From Verrucomicrobiota bacterium (GTDB lineage Bacteria; Verrucomicrobiota; Verrucomicrobiia; Opitutales; UBA953), in contig VHDL01000001.1 of assembly GCA_016871415.1 (NCBI GenBank), positions 124,001-188,000 on the forward strand: DNA of 64,000 nt. The letters are read 5' to 3'. Of this stretch, positions 37,038-47,031 are shown in pieces (within the stretch, counting starts at the first letter, position 1; each line of letters opens with the position of its first letter). The notes under the pieces were generated by a model, which ran no database searches, had not been told where the DNA came from, and saw nothing but the letters and a program-made list of their open reading frames with translations. The translations under genes were made by a program, and so were the position numbers.

Positions 37038-39722
37038 TCAGCGGACGAATTGCACCCAGTCGACGTTCATCAGACCGCCGCCTTTCTTGGGATTGGTCAG
37101 CACGAGGTAGACGTCATGACGGCCGTCCACGGGGGTCAGCTTCGCGCGGTTCTCCGCATGCTTGCCCCAGTCGCCGGTGTGCGTGATGTTCACGGTGCCG
37201 AGTAGCGGTCCGGTCGGGGAGTCGATACGAACCTCAATCTGGCTGCCCTTGGCGCCGCCGCCGGCGGAGGCGTTGACGCGGATGCCGCGGGTGTCGGAGA
37301 GGTTGAGGCCTTCGAACTTGATCGTGGCGCCGTGGTTGGTCGAGCCGACGACCTTGCCCGCCTTCTTGGCTCCGGTGATTTCCGCGGTCTCGGCCTCGAT
37401 GCGGCGGTGGCGGAGGCGGACGACGCCCTTGCCGGTCAGCGGGCCGGCGGCGCCGGCGCCCGCGTCGGTGACGACGGCTTCGAGGAGGAGGGTGCCGGGC
37501 TTGTTGTCCTCGGGCGCGGTCAGCTGGCCTTCGAGGCCGCGGGTGAGGGTCGGTCCGCCCTTGCCCTTCTCGAGGGCGAGCATCCAGCGGAGCATGATGG
37601 CGACCTCGTCCTCGGTGTGCTGCGGGTGGGCGAGCATCGGGATCTGGCCCCAGACGCCGCTGCCGCCGAGGCGGACCTTCTGGTTGAGGAGGTCGTCGGC
37701 GCCGGGTTGCTTGCGATACTTGTCGGCGATGGCGACGAACGACGGGCCGACGAGCTGGGTCTCGACGGCGTGGCAGTTGAAGCAGTCGCTCTGGCGCATC
37801 AGCGCGAGGCCCGGGTCGACGGCCGCGGCCTTGCCGTCGGCTGGCAGGAACGTGGAAGTGACCAGCGTGCGTGCGGCGAATTCGGCGGGCTTCGCCTCGG
37901 AGGTGCCGTCCTCGGCGTCCTGTGCGGCGACCTTGAAGTCGAGCGGCTTGCCAGGCGTGAAGAAGTCCCCGTCCTGCGGGGTGAGGAAGCGGACGGTCGG
38001 GGTCGTGTTGCCCACGACGACGGGGGTCGTGCGCGTCACAGCGCCGCCCTGGCCGTCGGTGACGGTGAGCTCGACGTTGAAGTTGCCGGCGGTCTCGAGG
38101 CTGACGGCGAGTTCTTCGCCTTCGCCGAGCTGCTTGTCGCCGGGCTGCAGTTTCCAAGCGTAGCTCAGCTTGCCGCCTTCGAGGTCGCGCGAGCCCTTGG
38201 CGGAGAGGGTCGTCTTGAGCGGCACCGGGCCGGCCGGGGTCGAGACGGCGAGCTTCACGACGGGCTGGAGGTTGCCGCGGACATACGAGATCTTGAGCAA
38301 GGCGGAATCCGGGTTGGCGCCCCAGGTTTCGCCGTAGTCGAGCAGGTACAGGCAGCCGTCGGGGCCGAAGGTCGCGTCGACCGGGCGGCGGATAATCGTC
38401 GCGCCGTTGTCGATGAGCGCCTGCTGCTTCTTACGCTGCTCGTCGGTATTGGCGGTCACGAAGGCCGTGGGCGCGAAGGCTTCCAGACCCTGCAGGTCGG
38501 AGTTCGCGTCGAGGCGGGCCCACTTGATGAAGGGACGCTGCCAGTCCCAGAAGAGTAGGGAGCGGTCGAAGTGCTTCGGGAAGCCGTTGGTCTTCTCGTA
38601 AGACTCCTGCCAGTAGAAGACTGGGCCCGCGCAGGCGGTGCGGCCGCCTTCGCCGAGTTCCGGCCACTGTTCGGAGACCGCGTAAGGCCAGTAGAGGAAG
38701 GCCGGCACGGCGGGCGGCAGTTCGACAAGGCCGGTGTTGTTGCGGCTCTTGTTGAGCGGGGCCTTCGGGTCGAAGAGCGCGCCGACCTTCTCGGTCGCGT
38801 AGTCGTATTCGGCGTAGGGCAAGTTCTTGCCGACGAAAAGCGGGTAGCCGAAGTTACCCGCCTGCTTCGCCTGGTTGATCTCATCGTAACCGCGGGAGCC
38901 GCGGGGGCCGTCGACGCGCGCGTCGGGGCCGACTTCGCCCCAGTAGACATAGCCGGTCTTCGGGTCGATGCTCAGGCGCCACGGATTACGCGTGCCCATC
39001 GCAAAGATCTCGGGACGCGTCTTGGGCGTGCCGGGCTTGAAGAGGTTGCCTTCGGGGATGCTGTAGGTGGCGTCGTCATGGACGCGGATGCGGTTCACCT
39101 TGCCGACGAGGGTGTTGGTGTTGGCGGAGGTGCGCTGGCCGTCCCACGGCTCCTTGCCGGGACGTTGGTCGAGCGGGGCGTAGCCCTTGCTATCACCGGA
39201 GGGGTGGGTGTTGTCGCCGGTCGAGAAATACAGGCAGCCGTCCGGGCCGAACTTCAGGGTCGCGCCGTGGTGGCAGCACTGCAGGCGCTGTTCTTCGTAT
39301 TTCAGGATGAGCTTCTCGCTGCCTGCGACGAGCTGGTCGTCCTTCACCTGGAAGCGGGAGAGATACTGGCCCTCGAAGCCGACGGGCGAGTAGATCAGGT
39401 AGATCCAGCCGTTCTGCGCGAACTTCGGGTCGAGGGCGAAGGCCAGGAACCCGTTCTCCTGTTGCTTGAAGATCTCCAGCTCGGCCACGAGGGTGACGCG
39501 TCGGGTCTTCGGGTCGTAGATCTTGAGAGCGCCGCCGTATTCGTTGAACCAGAGGCGACCGTCGGCCGCGAACTCGAGGTGCATTGGCTGTGGCAGGCCG
39601 GTGAGCAGTGTCTCGGTTTGGAAGCGGACGTCCTCCGGCGCGCCGTCGGCGGCACGGGAGACCGGGGCGGCCAGCAGGGCGGCGCTCAGGAGGCACAGAA
39701 GGCGGACGGAAGAAGAAGCCAT
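37038..39722 (-). CDS. Secreted PQQ-type sugar dehydrogenase fused to PKD-like, cytochrome c and CBM6-like domains
   Basis: The 894-residue protein has a signal peptide, then a six-bladed propeller of the glucose/sorbosone dehydrogenase family (about 30-460) with CCHHGATLKFGPDGCLYFSTGDN and AMGTRNPWRLSIDPKTGYVYWG. A PKD-like domain (about 480-580) contains YAWKLQPGDKQLGEGEEL and VELTVTDGQGGAVTRT. A class I cytochrome c (about 640-725) has DCFNCHAVETQLVGPSF and a later Met in QIPMLAHPQ. A CBM6/DUF-like jelly roll (about 755-894) ends in NVDWVQFVR. It probably oxidises a sugar and passes electrons through its own heme. Such fusions are common in Planctomycetes/Verrucomicrobiota. Confidence 0.88.
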   Translation of the reverse strand: MASSSVRLLCLLSAALLAAPVSRAADGAPEDVRFQTETLLTGLPQPMHLEFAADGRLWFNEYGGALKIYDPKTRRVTLVAELEIFKQQENGFLAFALDPKFAQNGWIYLIYSPVGFEGQYLSRFQVKDDQLVAGSEKLILKYEEQRLQCCHHGATLKFGPDGCLYFSTGDNTHPSGDSKGYAPLDQRPGKEPWDGQRTSANTNTLVGKVNRIRVHDDATYSIPEGNLFKPGTPKTRPEIFAMGTRNPWRLSIDPKTGYVYWGEVGPDARVDGPRGSRGYDEINQAKQAGNFGYPLFVGKNLPYAEYDYATEKVGALFDPKAPLNKSRNNTGLVELPPAVPAFLYWPYAVSEQWPELGEGGRTACAGPVFYWQESYEKTNGFPKHFDRSLLFWDWQRPFIKWARLDANSDLQGLEAFAPTAFVTANTDEQRKKQQALIDNGATIIRRPVDATFGPDGCLYLLDYGETWGANPDSALLKISYVRGNLQPVVKLAVSTPAGPVPLKTTLSAKGSRDLEGGKLSYAWKLQPGDKQLGEGEELAVSLETAGNFNVELTVTDGQGGAVTRTTPVVVGNTTPTVRFLTPQDGDFFTPGKPLDFKVAAQDAEDGTSEAKPAEFAARTLVTSTFLPADGKAAAVDPGLALMRQSDCFNCHAVETQLVGPSFVAIADKYRKQPGADDLLNQKVRLGGSGVWGQIPMLAHPQHTEDEVAIMLRWMLALEKGKGGPTLTRGLEGQLTAPEDNKPGTLLLEAVVTDAGAGAAGPLTGKGVVRLRHRRIEAETAEITGAKKAGKVVGSTNHGATIKFEGLNLSDTRGIRVNASAGGGAKGSQIEVRIDSPTGPLLGTVNITHTGDWGKHAENRAKLTPVDGRHDVYLVLTNPKKGGGLMNVDWVQFVR

Positions 39723-39800
39723 GGAAGGGTGACCTTGGGTAAGCGGTGGGTTCCCGCAGGCTTGGGAAAAGAGGCGGGGAGGGCAAGAGGGGAGGAGATT

Positions 39801-39931
39801 GGGGACAGGGACAGGGGCAGGGACAGGGACAGGGGCAGGAGAGGCAGGGCATGTCTGTCATTTGACGGACACGACATCTGTGCTCCTGCCCTACATAACT
39901 GTCCCTGTCCCCGCCCCTGCCCCTGTCCCTG
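39801..39931. repeat. Long inverted repeat made of GGGACA/GGGGCA units
   Basis: The left arm (39801-39840) is a run of alternating GGGACA and GGGGCA hexamers, and the right arm (39900-39931) is the complementary run of TGTCCC and TGCCCC. Between them GTCTGTCA and TGACGGAC form an inner stem (one mismatch or G-U), and CAGGGC pairs with GCTCCTG-type sequence. The element fills most of the 217-base gap between the suf operon end and the PQQ-type gene. It could be a terminator-like or REP-like element. Confidence 0.65.
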
Positions 39932-39939
39932 ATAAGACC

Positions 39940-40572
39940 TCAGATTAACCCGAGCTGCATCTTGCCGTCCTCGGAGATCATGGACTGGGTCCAGGGCGGA
40001 TCCCACACGATGCCCACGCGGGCTTCGTTGACGCCGGGCACGTTGAGCACGCGGTTGCGCGCGTCCTCGGCGATGACGGGGCCCATGCCGCATCCGGGAG
40101 CGGTGAGGGTCATGGCCACGATGACGCGATAGCGGTCCTCCGAGCCGTCGATGGGCTCGAGCATCATCGAATAGACGAGACCGAGGTCGACGATGTTCAC
40201 GGGAATCTCCGGATCGAAGACCTTCTTCAGCTGATTCCAGACGGCTTCCTCGGAGGGACGGCCCTTGTGGCCGGGGTGTTCGGCCGTGCCGGTGGATCCG
40301 TAGGCGTCGGTCTTGCCCTCGGCGTCGGCGCCCTCGGCGGGCGGCTGCTCGCCTAAGGAGTCGGCATCGGCTCCCTTGATGCGGAACATGCCGCTGTCGC
40401 AGACGACGGTGAAGTTGCCGCCGAGGCGATGGGTGATGGTCACACGCGCGCCCGCGGGCAGCACGGCCGGCTCACCGGCAGGGATGACGGTTGCCTGCAC
40501 GTCGCGCGTCAAGTTGCGGTCATGGGGTCCGGGGGCGTGCCTCTGTCTGGTGGTGTCTTCGCTCATGGTCAT
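39940..40572 (-). CDS. sufT: Fe-S cluster assembly protein SufT
   Basis: The 210-residue protein has the SufT N-terminal half [20 protein letters not shown] and [12 protein letters not shown], a linker (about 85-105), and a DUF59/MIP18 domain with [18 protein letters not shown] and [17 protein letters not shown]. It helps iron-sulfur cluster maturation or transfer. Its ATG overlaps the sufD stop (TGATG), a second in-frame ATG is at 40566, and it closes the suf operon. Confidence 0.92.
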   Translation of the reverse strand: MTMSEDTTRQRHAPGPHDRNLTRDVQATVIPAGEPAVLPAGARVTITHRLGGNFTVVCDSGMFRIKGADADSLGEQPPAEGADAEGKTDAYGSTGTAEHPGHKGRPSEEAVWNQLKKVFDPEIPVNIVDLGLVYSMMLEPIDGSEDRYRVIVAMTLTAPGCGMGPVIAEDARNRVLNVPGVNEARVGIVWDPPWTQSMISEDGKMQLGLI

Positions 40573-41885
40573 CAGGAATGGAACTTGGCGCGCAGCATGC
40601 CGCGCACGGCGTCGGCGGCTCCGGCGTCGCCGATGCGGGTCAGGACCTCCTCGAGGAAGCCCTGGGCGAGGAGTTCCTGCGCGGCGGCCAGCGGGATACC
40701 GCGGGCGAGCAGGTAGAAGAGCTCCTCGGGGCTGATCTGTCCGGTCGTGGCTCCGTGCGAGCACTTCACGTCGTTGGCCTCAATCTCCAAGCCGGGCAGG
40801 GAGTCGGCCTCGGCCTCGGGCGACAGCAGCAGGTTGCGGTTGGTCTGGTAGGCGTCGGTGCGCTGCGCACCCGGCTCGACCTTGATCAGGCCGGAGAACA
40901 CCGTGCGGGCCCGGTCGAGCAATGCGTTCTTGAAAAGGAGGTCGGAACGCGCGCCCGGCGCGGCGTGCACCTGCAGGGTGCGCTGGTCGAACTCCTGCTC
41001 GCCGGTGGCCACCGTGATGCCGAGCAGGCGCACGTCGGCGCCTTCGCCCTGGAGGCGCACCACGTTCTCGAGGCGTGCGCGTCGTGCGCCCACGGCCGCG
41101 TTGACCGAGGTCACTTCGGCGGCGGCCTCGGCGGTCACGGTGTCGATCTCGAAGGACTGGGCCGCGGAGCCCCAGTTCTGCACGGAGAGGCGTTCAATCT
41201 TGGCGCCGGGTCCGGCGTGCAGGTCGGTGGCGGAGACGGACAGGGTCCGCAGGTCCGGCTGGGCGCCGAGGCGCCATTCATGGACGGCGGCCCGGGCGCG
41301 GGCCCCGACGCGGATGAGGGCGTGCGGGAAAGACGCCGAGCCTTCGGCCAGGGCCCAGTGCACGACGGAGAGGGGCTTGGTGAGTTCGACGTCATCGGGT
41401 ACGTGTAGCACGTAGCCCGACCCGAACCAGGCGCGCTGCAGGGCCAGCATCTTCGCGCCGCCGAGCAGGGCGGGGTGACGCAGGGCCTCGTCGCGCAGCA
41501 GCTCGGGGCGCTCACGGACCACGTCCTCAATGGGTGCGAAGACCACGCCCGCCTTGACGAGGACAGCGGAGAGCGCGGGGTGGGAGACGCAGTGTCCGTC
41601 GACGAAGACGAGCGTCGCCTCGGCGTCAGCCGTCAGCGCGGAGCCGCGCACGAGGCGCGAGGCGTCGGCCGTCGACGGCGCGCCGGCCGGCGCGAAGCCG
41701 TCGAGGGAGAGCGAACGGACGTCGGAGAACCTCCAGCGCTCGTCGTCGCGTCCGGGCATGGGTAGCGAGGCGAAGGCCTCCCGGCCGGCCCGACGGATAT
41801 CGGCGAGCGTCGCCGGGCCCTTACCGCCGTGGGCCGACTGCAGGGCGTTGTCGGTGACCCCGGCGGCCGCGACGGGCGCGCTCAT
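40572..41885 (-). CDS. sufD: Fe-S cluster assembly protein SufD
   Basis: The 437-residue protein has the SufBD beta-helix core with [39 protein letters not shown] and [19 protein letters not shown], the last being the C-terminal block with conserved Cys and His. The N terminus has [16 protein letters not shown]. SufD forms the SufBC2D scaffold complex. Start ATG 41885 overlaps the sufB stop by ATGA. The longer frame to 42158 is inside sufB and is not used. Confidence 0.94.
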   Translation of the reverse strand: MSAPVAAAGVTDNALQSAHGGKGPATLADIRRAGREAFASLPMPGRDDERWRFSDVRSLSLDGFAPAGAPSTADASRLVRGSALTADAEATLVFVDGHCVSHPALSAVLVKAGVVFAPIEDVVRERPELLRDEALRHPALLGGAKMLALQRAWFGSGYVLHVPDDVELTKPLSVVHWALAEGSASFPHALIRVGARARAAVHEWRLGAQPDLRTLSVSATDLHAGPGAKIERLSVQNWGSAAQSFEIDTVTAEAAAEVTSVNAAVGARRARLENVVRLQGEGADVRLLGITVATGEQEFDQRTLQVHAAPGARSDLLFKNALLDRARTVFSGLIKVEPGAQRTDAYQTNRNLLLSPEAEADSLPGLEIEANDVKCSHGATTGQISPEELFYLLARGIPLAAAQELLAQGFLEEVLTRIGDAGAADAVRGMLRAKFHS

Positions 41886-43312
41886 CCGACCGACCCTTCC
41901 ATCTGCAGCTCGATGAGGCGCTTGAGCTCCACGGAATACTCCATGGGGAACTCCTTCACCAGGTCGTTGACGAATCCGTTGACGGCGAGGGACATCGCCT
42001 CGCCCTCGGTCAGGCCGCGCTGCATCATGTAGAAGATCTGCTCGGCCGAGACCTTGGAGACGCTCGCCTCGTGCTGGACCGAATTCTTGCGGCCGCGCAC
42101 GGAGATGGCCGGGTAGGTGTCGGTGCGGCTGCGCTCGTTGATGAGCAGGGCGTCGCACTCCGTGTTGTTACGGCAGTTGCGCAGCGTGCGGGGGATGTGG
42201 ACCAGGCCGCGGTAGGTGGAGCGTCCTTCGCCCACCGAGATCGACTTCGCGATGATGTTGGACGTCGTGTCGTCCGCCGCGTGGATCATCTTGGCCCCCG
42301 TGTCCTGGTGCTGGCCGACATTGGCCAGGGCGATGGAGAGCACCTCGCCGCGGGCGCGCTTGCCGCGCAGCACCACGCCGGGATACTTCATGGTGAGGCG
42401 TGAGCCGATGTTGCAGTCGATCCAGCGGACCTCGGCGTCCTCCTCGGCCACCCCGCGCTTGGTCACGAGGTTGAAGACGTTGGAGGACCAGTTCTGGACG
42501 GTGACATACTGAATCTTGGCGCCCTTGAGGGCGACCAGTTCGACGACGGCCGAGTGCAGGGTCGCCGTCTCGAACTTGGGGGCCGTGCAGCCTTCCATGT
42601 AGGTGACTTCTGAGCCTTCGTCGGCGATGATGAGCGTGCGCTCGAACTGCCCGAAGTTCTGGGCGTTGATGCGGAAGTAGGCCTGCAGGGGCTGGGCCAC
42701 CTTCACGCCCTTGGGCACGTAGATGAACGAACCGCCGGAGAATACGGCCGAGTTGAGCGCGGCGAACTTGTTGTCGCCGGCGGGAATGACCTTGCCGAAC
42801 CAGCGGCGGAAAATCTCGGCGTGGTCGCGCAGCCCCTCGGTGGGGCCGCAGAAGATGACGCCCTGCTTCTCGAGCTCCTCCTTCATGCGGGAGTACGAGG
42901 CCTCGGAATCGAACTGCGCCTCGACGCCGGCGAGGAACTTGCGCTCGGCCTCGGGGATGCCCAAGCGCTCGAAGGTGCGCTTCACGTCGTCGGGGACCTC
43001 CTCCCAGGTGCGGCTGGCCTTCTGCCCCTTGGCGAGGTAGTAGCGGATCTCTTGGAAGTGGATGTTGTCGAGGTCGTTCGTGGCCCAGTGCGTGGGCATG
43101 GGCATCGATTCGAAGACCCCGAGGGAGCGGTGGCGGAACTCGCGCACCCACTCGGGTTCGCCCTTCACCTTGGAGATGTAGTCGACGACGCCGGGATTGA
43201 GCCCGACGCCCGCGTCGTAGGCGTAGTTCTCCTCATACTTGAAGTCGCCTTTAGAGCGGTCGACGTCGATCGCCTCCCGCTGAGCCCGCTCGTCCTGGTT
43301 GAAGTCAGCCAT
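41882..43312 (-). CDS. sufB: Fe-S cluster assembly protein SufB
   Basis: The 476-residue scaffold subunit has the family blocks [68 protein letters not shown], and the C-terminal [18 protein letters not shown] with [18 protein letters not shown]. It receives sulfur and builds the cluster with SufC and SufD. The sulfur donors SufS/SufE or SufU are not in the window. Its start is four bases after sufC, and it overlaps sufD. Confidence 0.97.
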   Translation of the reverse strand: MADFNQDERAQREAIDVDRSKGDFKYEENYAYDAGVGLNPGVVDYISKVKGEPEWVREFRHRSLGVFESMPMPTHWATNDLDNIHFQEIRYYLAKGQKASRTWEEVPDDVKRTFERLGIPEAERKFLAGVEAQFDSEASYSRMKEELEKQGVIFCGPTEGLRDHAEIFRRWFGKVIPAGDNKFAALNSAVFSGGSFIYVPKGVKVAQPLQAYFRINAQNFGQFERTLIIADEGSEVTYMEGCTAPKFETATLHSAVVELVALKGAKIQYVTVQNWSSNVFNLVTKRGVAEEDAEVRWIDCNIGSRLTMKYPGVVLRGKRARGEVLSIALANVGQHQDTGAKMIHAADDTTSNIIAKSISVGEGRSTYRGLVHIPRTLRNCRNNTECDALLINERSRTDTYPAISVRGRKNSVQHEASVSKVSAEQIFYMMQRGLTEGEAMSLAVNGFVNDLVKEFPMEYSVELKRLIELQMEGSVG

Positions 43313-43316
43313 GGCC

Positions 43317-44075
43317 TCAGGCGTGGGCGAGCTCCTTCTTGACCCAGTCGTAGCCCTTCTCCTCGAGCTCCAGGGCGAGCTCCTTGCCGCCGCTGTGCAC
43401 GATTTGCCCGTCCCACATGATGTGCACGCGATCGGGCACGATGTGGTCCAAGAGGCGCTGGTAGTGGGTGATGACGAGGAAGCCGGTGTCGGGACCGCGC
43501 ATGGCGTTCACGCCCTCGGACACGATGCGCAGCGCGTCGATGTCGAGGCCGGAGTCGGTCTCGTCGAGCACGGCGTAGCGGGGCTTGAGCATCATGAGCT
43601 GGAGGATCTCGCAGCGCTTCTTCTCGCCGCCGGAGAAGCCCTCGTTCACGAACCGGGAGGTGAACTTCCGGTCCATCTTGAGGGCGTCCATCTTGGCGTA
43701 GAGCTCGGCGTAGTAGGCCTTGGCGTCGAAGGGCGCGCCCTTGGCCTGGCGCGCGACGAGCGCGGCGCGGATGAAGTTGGCGATGGTGACGCCGGGGATT
43801 TCGCTCGGATACTGGAAGGCGAGGAAGAGGCCTGCGCGGGCGACGACGTCAGGCTCGAGGCCGAGGATGGGCTGTCCGTCGACGAGGGCGTCGCCGGACT
43901 GCACGACGTAGTCGGGGTGGCCGGCCAGCACCTTGGCGAGGGTGCTCTTGCCGGTGCCGTTGGGCCCCATGATGGCGTGCACCTCGCCCTTCGGGACGGT
44001 GAGGCTGAAGTTCTTGAGGATCGGACGTTCTCCGACGGAGGCGTGGAGGTTCCGGATGACGAGTGAGTCGGGCAT
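43317..44075 (-). CDS. sufC: Fe-S cluster assembly ATPase SufC
   Basis: The 252-residue ABC ATPase has Walker [21 protein letters not shown], the SufC-specific [14 protein letters not shown] signature, Walker [18 protein letters not shown] and the H-loop [10 protein letters not shown]. It drives conformational change of the SufBCD complex. It lies 11 bases after the Fur-like regulator gene and four bases before sufB. Confidence 0.97.
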   Translation of the reverse strand: MPDSLVIRNLHASVGERPILKNFSLTVPKGEVHAIMGPNGTGKSTLAKVLAGHPDYVVQSGDALVDGQPILGLEPDVVARAGLFLAFQYPSEIPGVTIANFIRAALVARQAKGAPFDAKAYYAELYAKMDALKMDRKFTSRFVNEGFSGGEKKRCEILQLMMLKPRYAVLDETDSGLDIDALRIVSEGVNAMRGPDTGFLVITHYQRLLDHIVPDRVHIMWDGQIVHSGGKELALELEEKGYDWVKKELAHA

Positions 44076-44086
44076 GGAATGGGTTC

Positions 44087-44533
44087 TCAGTTGGCGTGGC
44101 CGTCCTTGGCCTGGGTGCGTCCGTGGAAGCTGATCTCGATGGTTTCGGAATCGAAGCCGGGCGGCAGAATGGAACGCAGGCTGCTCAGCACCTCGGGCGG
44201 GAGGTCGATGTCGTGCACGCGTCCGGTCGCCTTGTCGCGGAAGTGCGCGTGCGGCGCCAGGTTCGGGCAGTAGCGGGTGGATTCGCGCTCGTGGTTCACC
44301 TGACGCACGAGGCCGCAGCCCACGAAGGTCTCGAGGCAGTTGTAGACCGTCGCTAGGGACAGCCCGGGCATGGCCTCGCGGGCCCGGTTGTAGACTTCGT
44401 CCACGGACGGGTGGTCGCGCTTGGAGAGGAGCACTTTGAACACGGTTTCGCGCTGGGGGGTCACCTTCTGGCCGCTTCGGCTGAGGGCTTCCTGCAGGTG
44501 GGAGAGGTCGGCTTCGCTGAGATTTTGATTCAT
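44087..44533 (-). CDS. Fur/PerR-family regulator without CxxC zinc motifs
   Basis: The 148-residue protein has the Fur winged-helix DNA-binding part with [20 protein letters not shown] and [20 protein letters not shown], then the sensing half with [20 protein letters not shown]. The usual CxxC after HxH (as in HLICLDCG) is replaced by FRDKATG, and no second CxxC is at the C terminus, so the structural zinc site is absent. The His/Asp regulatory-metal ligands seem present. This is reminiscent of Irr-type or minimal PerR proteins. It is the first gene of the suf operon and has a dyad operator upstream, so it probably controls the operon and itself. Confidence 0.9.
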   Translation of the reverse strand: MNQNLSEADLSHLQEALSRSGQKVTPQRETVFKVLLSKRDHPSVDEVYNRAREAMPGLSLATVYNCLETFVGCGLVRQVNHERESTRYCPNLAPHAHFRDKATGRVHDIDLPPEVLSSLRSILPPGFDSETIEISFHGRTQAKDGHAN

Positions 44534-44549
44534 TCTAAGTGTGAAAGAG

Positions 44550-44564
44550 TTAGAATGACTCTAA
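44550..44564. promoter_or_regulatory. PerR/Fur-like operator before the fur-suf operon
   Basis: TTAGAAT-G-ACTCTAA is a 7-1-7 dyad with one mismatch and closely resembles the PerR box TTATAAT-N-ATTATAA. A further inverted half-site ATTCTAA lies at 44532-44538, overlapping the regulator's start codon. The site is 17 bases before the ATG at 44533, a position suited to autorepression. Confidence 0.6.
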
Positions 44565-44673
44565 ACCTCAAGGCGAAAGTAAGAATAATTCGGCATTTAA
44601 GGCCGATTTTCGGTCAGTTTTGGCGTTTCCGCCATCAATCAGCACTGCGCGGCGGCAATACGTCTCAAGCGCT

Positions 44674-45336
44674 TCAGTTCAGTCCTCGGGTGGTCTCGTC
44701 ACCGCCTTGGCGGCCTATCTCGTTCAGTGCGTCGATGCTCGCCAGCTCATCCGCCACCCTCCGGATGCGACGCTCCGGGGACAGGCACTCCAGGATCGCC
44801 CTCCGGGCGGCCGAGTCGGTGATGAGATGCCCCGCCACCGCATCGGCCAGGGCGCCCGGCCGGTTGGTCAGGCCGCGGAAACGGGCCATGAGGGGTTCCG
44901 CGTCGGCGCCGATCAGCGACGTTATCTTCTCGGAGAAGGCGAGGAGGCGGGCCACCTCGCGCATGACGGCAGGCGTATCGGGCACGTCATCCTCGGCGAC
45001 CGCCGCCACTTCGAGCCGAGGGTAGGGGGTGCGACGCTGCTTGCGCAGCACTTTGGCGCGACGCAGGCCCTCCAGCATGAGGTGCGAGGTGCCGTCGGGA
45101 TGTTCGACATGCCCGACGATGCGTCCCACGCAGGTGAAGGGGCAGGACGGTTCGTCGTCCTCTGGGGACAGGAGGCCGGCGTCGAGCTGCGAGACCGCGA
45201 ACATCTGGTTTCCTTCCAGTGCCTCCTTGAGCATACGCCGGTAACGGGCCTCGAAGATGTGCAGCGGCAGCAGCTGCTGCGGCAGGAACACGCAGTCTCC
45301 CAGCGTCATGACGGGAATGACGACGGTGGGAACCAT
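44674..45336 (-). CDS. Stand-alone LON substrate-binding domain protein
   Basis: The 221-residue protein consists of a Lon N-terminal-type domain: VPTVVIPVMTLGDCVFLPQQ, LPLHIFEARYRRMLKEAL and FTCVGRIVGHVEHPDGTSHL. A helical C-terminal part follows (about 105-220), and there is no AAA+ or protease domain. Such proteins are widespread and are thought to bind substrates or act as adaptors. ATG 45336 is preferred, because the longer frame to 45447 adds unlike sequence and overlaps the divergent gene. Confidence 0.85.
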   Translation of the reverse strand: MVPTVVIPVMTLGDCVFLPQQLLPLHIFEARYRRMLKEALEGNQMFAVSQLDAGLLSPEDDEPSCPFTCVGRIVGHVEHPDGTSHLMLEGLRRAKVLRKQRRTPYPRLEVAAVAEDDVPDTPAVMREVARLLAFSEKITSLIGADAEPLMARFRGLTNRPGALADAVAGHLITDSAARRAILECLSPERRIRRVADELASIDALNEIGRQGGDETTRGLN

Positions 45337-45428
45337 GGATTTGATGATGCCGGGAACTTTGGTCGCCGCAAGCGGAGCGGCCGATTTGCCCGACTTGACC
45401 GACTTGGCTGGCTCGTCAGGATGCTCGC

Positions 45429-46709
45429 ATGCGTTCGTTGCTCGCATGGCTGTTCCTTGCCGGGGCGCTTCCGGCGCAGGTGCAGGAATTGAGCAGGCAG
45501 CAACGCGATTCCCTGCAGGAACTGCGGCCGAAGCTGGCCATCGCCCAGCGCGGGTCCGATGTCGCGGCGGTCCGGGCTGTGGTGGCGGAGTCGCTTCGTG
45601 TCCTGGGCGATCAGGCCGGCCTGCCGGAAGTGAAGGACACCTATCGCCAACCTTCTTCCTCCGCCCCGCTGTTCAAGTCGGACCGAATCGCCGAGGCTTT
45701 CGGTCCCTACGCGGACCACGTCGAGAAGGTCCGCTGGTGGAAGATCGGCCTCGACCCGTCGAAGCTCAACCACGCCCTGCGCGAGACCGCGACGGTCGCC
45801 CGCGCCTGCCTGGCGGCCGCGCGGGCCGAGCCCAAGCTCGCCGCCCGGTTGCTGCCGATTGCGCGGGAGTGAGGAGACTTCATGCTCTGGGCTCAGTCCG
45901 AGGCCGGCACAGGGGTGATTCCGTTCCCGGCCGTTCGCTCGGGGTCCGGCCGGTCGTTCGAGGTGAGCGAACGCTTCCTCGCTCGCTTGGAGCGTTCGGG
46001 TCAGCTCCCTTCCGTCGTGCGCAACGGTTGGGTCAGCGCGGATCCCGCCGAGGAATGCGGATTGCAGTTCGATAACGGGCTCGGGGGGTGCGCCCTGTTG
46101 GAGCTCCATGCGGCGACCCAGGACCGGCGTTATCTCGACGGCGCCCTGAAGGCCGCCGACTGGGCGGCCGCCAGCCCCTTGGTCACGAATTGGAACTACA
46201 ACGCCTTCAGCCTCCAGCTGCTCTCGCAGGCGTATGCGTCGACCCGCGACGAACGTCACCTCGCCGCCGCGCGACGGAAGTTCCTCTTCGGGGTCCAGCC
46301 CGGCCAGCTGGTCGACGGGCCGCGTGCGGGACGCTGGGCCGACGCCCATAACGCGCGCCCTGCCTATCATTACATCATGGTGCGGGCGCTCGCATCCTTC
46401 CTCGCCGTCATGCCGAAGGATGACGCGGATCGGCCGGGCGTGCTCGGGTGCCTCCGCCTGGCGTTGCGGGCGCGCAACCCGGAGTTCGCCTCCAAGGGAA
46501 TCATGAACATCGACAGCAGCGTCGAGGCCCTCGTGGCGGTGGAGCGTCTGCCGGCCGCCGCCCGGGCGGCCCTAGGACCTTGCGGCGTCGCCGAAGCTTT
46601 GGACGTGCTGGAGCGCCATGTCGCGCACGGCGTGACCAAAGGGAAGTCTTCCGCCGGACCGGAGGCCTGCGCGCTGCTCCTCGAGCGGGCCGTCGGGAGG
46701 AGGCGATAG
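45429..46709 (+). pseudogene. Secreted helical-barrel protein gene split by an in-frame TGA
   Basis: The frame from ATG 45429 (signal peptide MRSLLAWLFLAGALPAQV) runs 147 codons to TGA 45870-45872, then continues in the same frame to 46709. Around the stop the protein reads LLPIARE-stop-GDFMLWAQSEAG, so a Trp (TGG) codon would join both parts into about 426 residues. The second half has GLGGCALLELHAATQDRRYL and DAHNARPAYHYIMVRAL, which suggest an alpha/alpha-barrel, possibly a glycoside-hydrolase-like fold; I do not recognise the family. A GGAG six bases before ATG 45882 might allow a restart, so two separate proteins remain possible. Confidence 0.7.
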
Positions 46710-46735
46710 CGCGGAACGAGCCGACTTCGCAGCCC

Positions 46736-47029
46736 TCACTGCCACTGGTCCAGGAAGAGCTTCTTTGGGTCCGGGCTGTCGGACTCCGCGAAGTAGACGG
46801 CCATGCGCAGGGAAGGCAGGAAGTGCGCGGGGAGCTTGGCCTTGTTGCGCGCCGCGATCTCATTCAGCAGCGATTCGGGCGAACGTCCCGCGAGCTGATC
46901 CACACGATGGTAGCCCGCGTCGAGCAGTTCGCGGGCGAGGTCGACCGGAAAGCGAGGGATGCGCATGAACGGACTGCACACGGCTTCCCGACGTCGTTCG
47001 GCCGCGCGCTGTCTCGCCGCTTCGTCCAC
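46736..47029 (-). CDS. Helix-hairpin-helix protein of the Cdd1 ('pathogenicity locus') type
   Basis: The 97-residue protein contains FPVDLARELLDAGYHRVDQL, GRSPESLLNEI and LPSLRMAVYFAES, the small HhH domain pattern of the Cdd1 family, which may bind DNA. The start is GTG 47029; ATG 46966 would give a shorter 76-residue form. It lies three bases after the leuB stop and is probably co-transcribed with it. Function is unknown. Confidence 0.6.
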   Translation of the reverse strand: MDEAARQRAAERRREAVCSPFMRIPRFPVDLARELLDAGYHRVDQLAGRSPESLLNEIAARNKAKLPAHFLPSLRMAVYFAESDSPDPKKLFLDQWQ

Positions 47030-47031
47030 GG

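Noticed and set aside
45870-45872. TGA as selenocysteine codon in the split gene
   Set aside because: There is no obvious SECIS-type hairpin, the expected residue is Trp by local pattern, and no sel genes are in the window.
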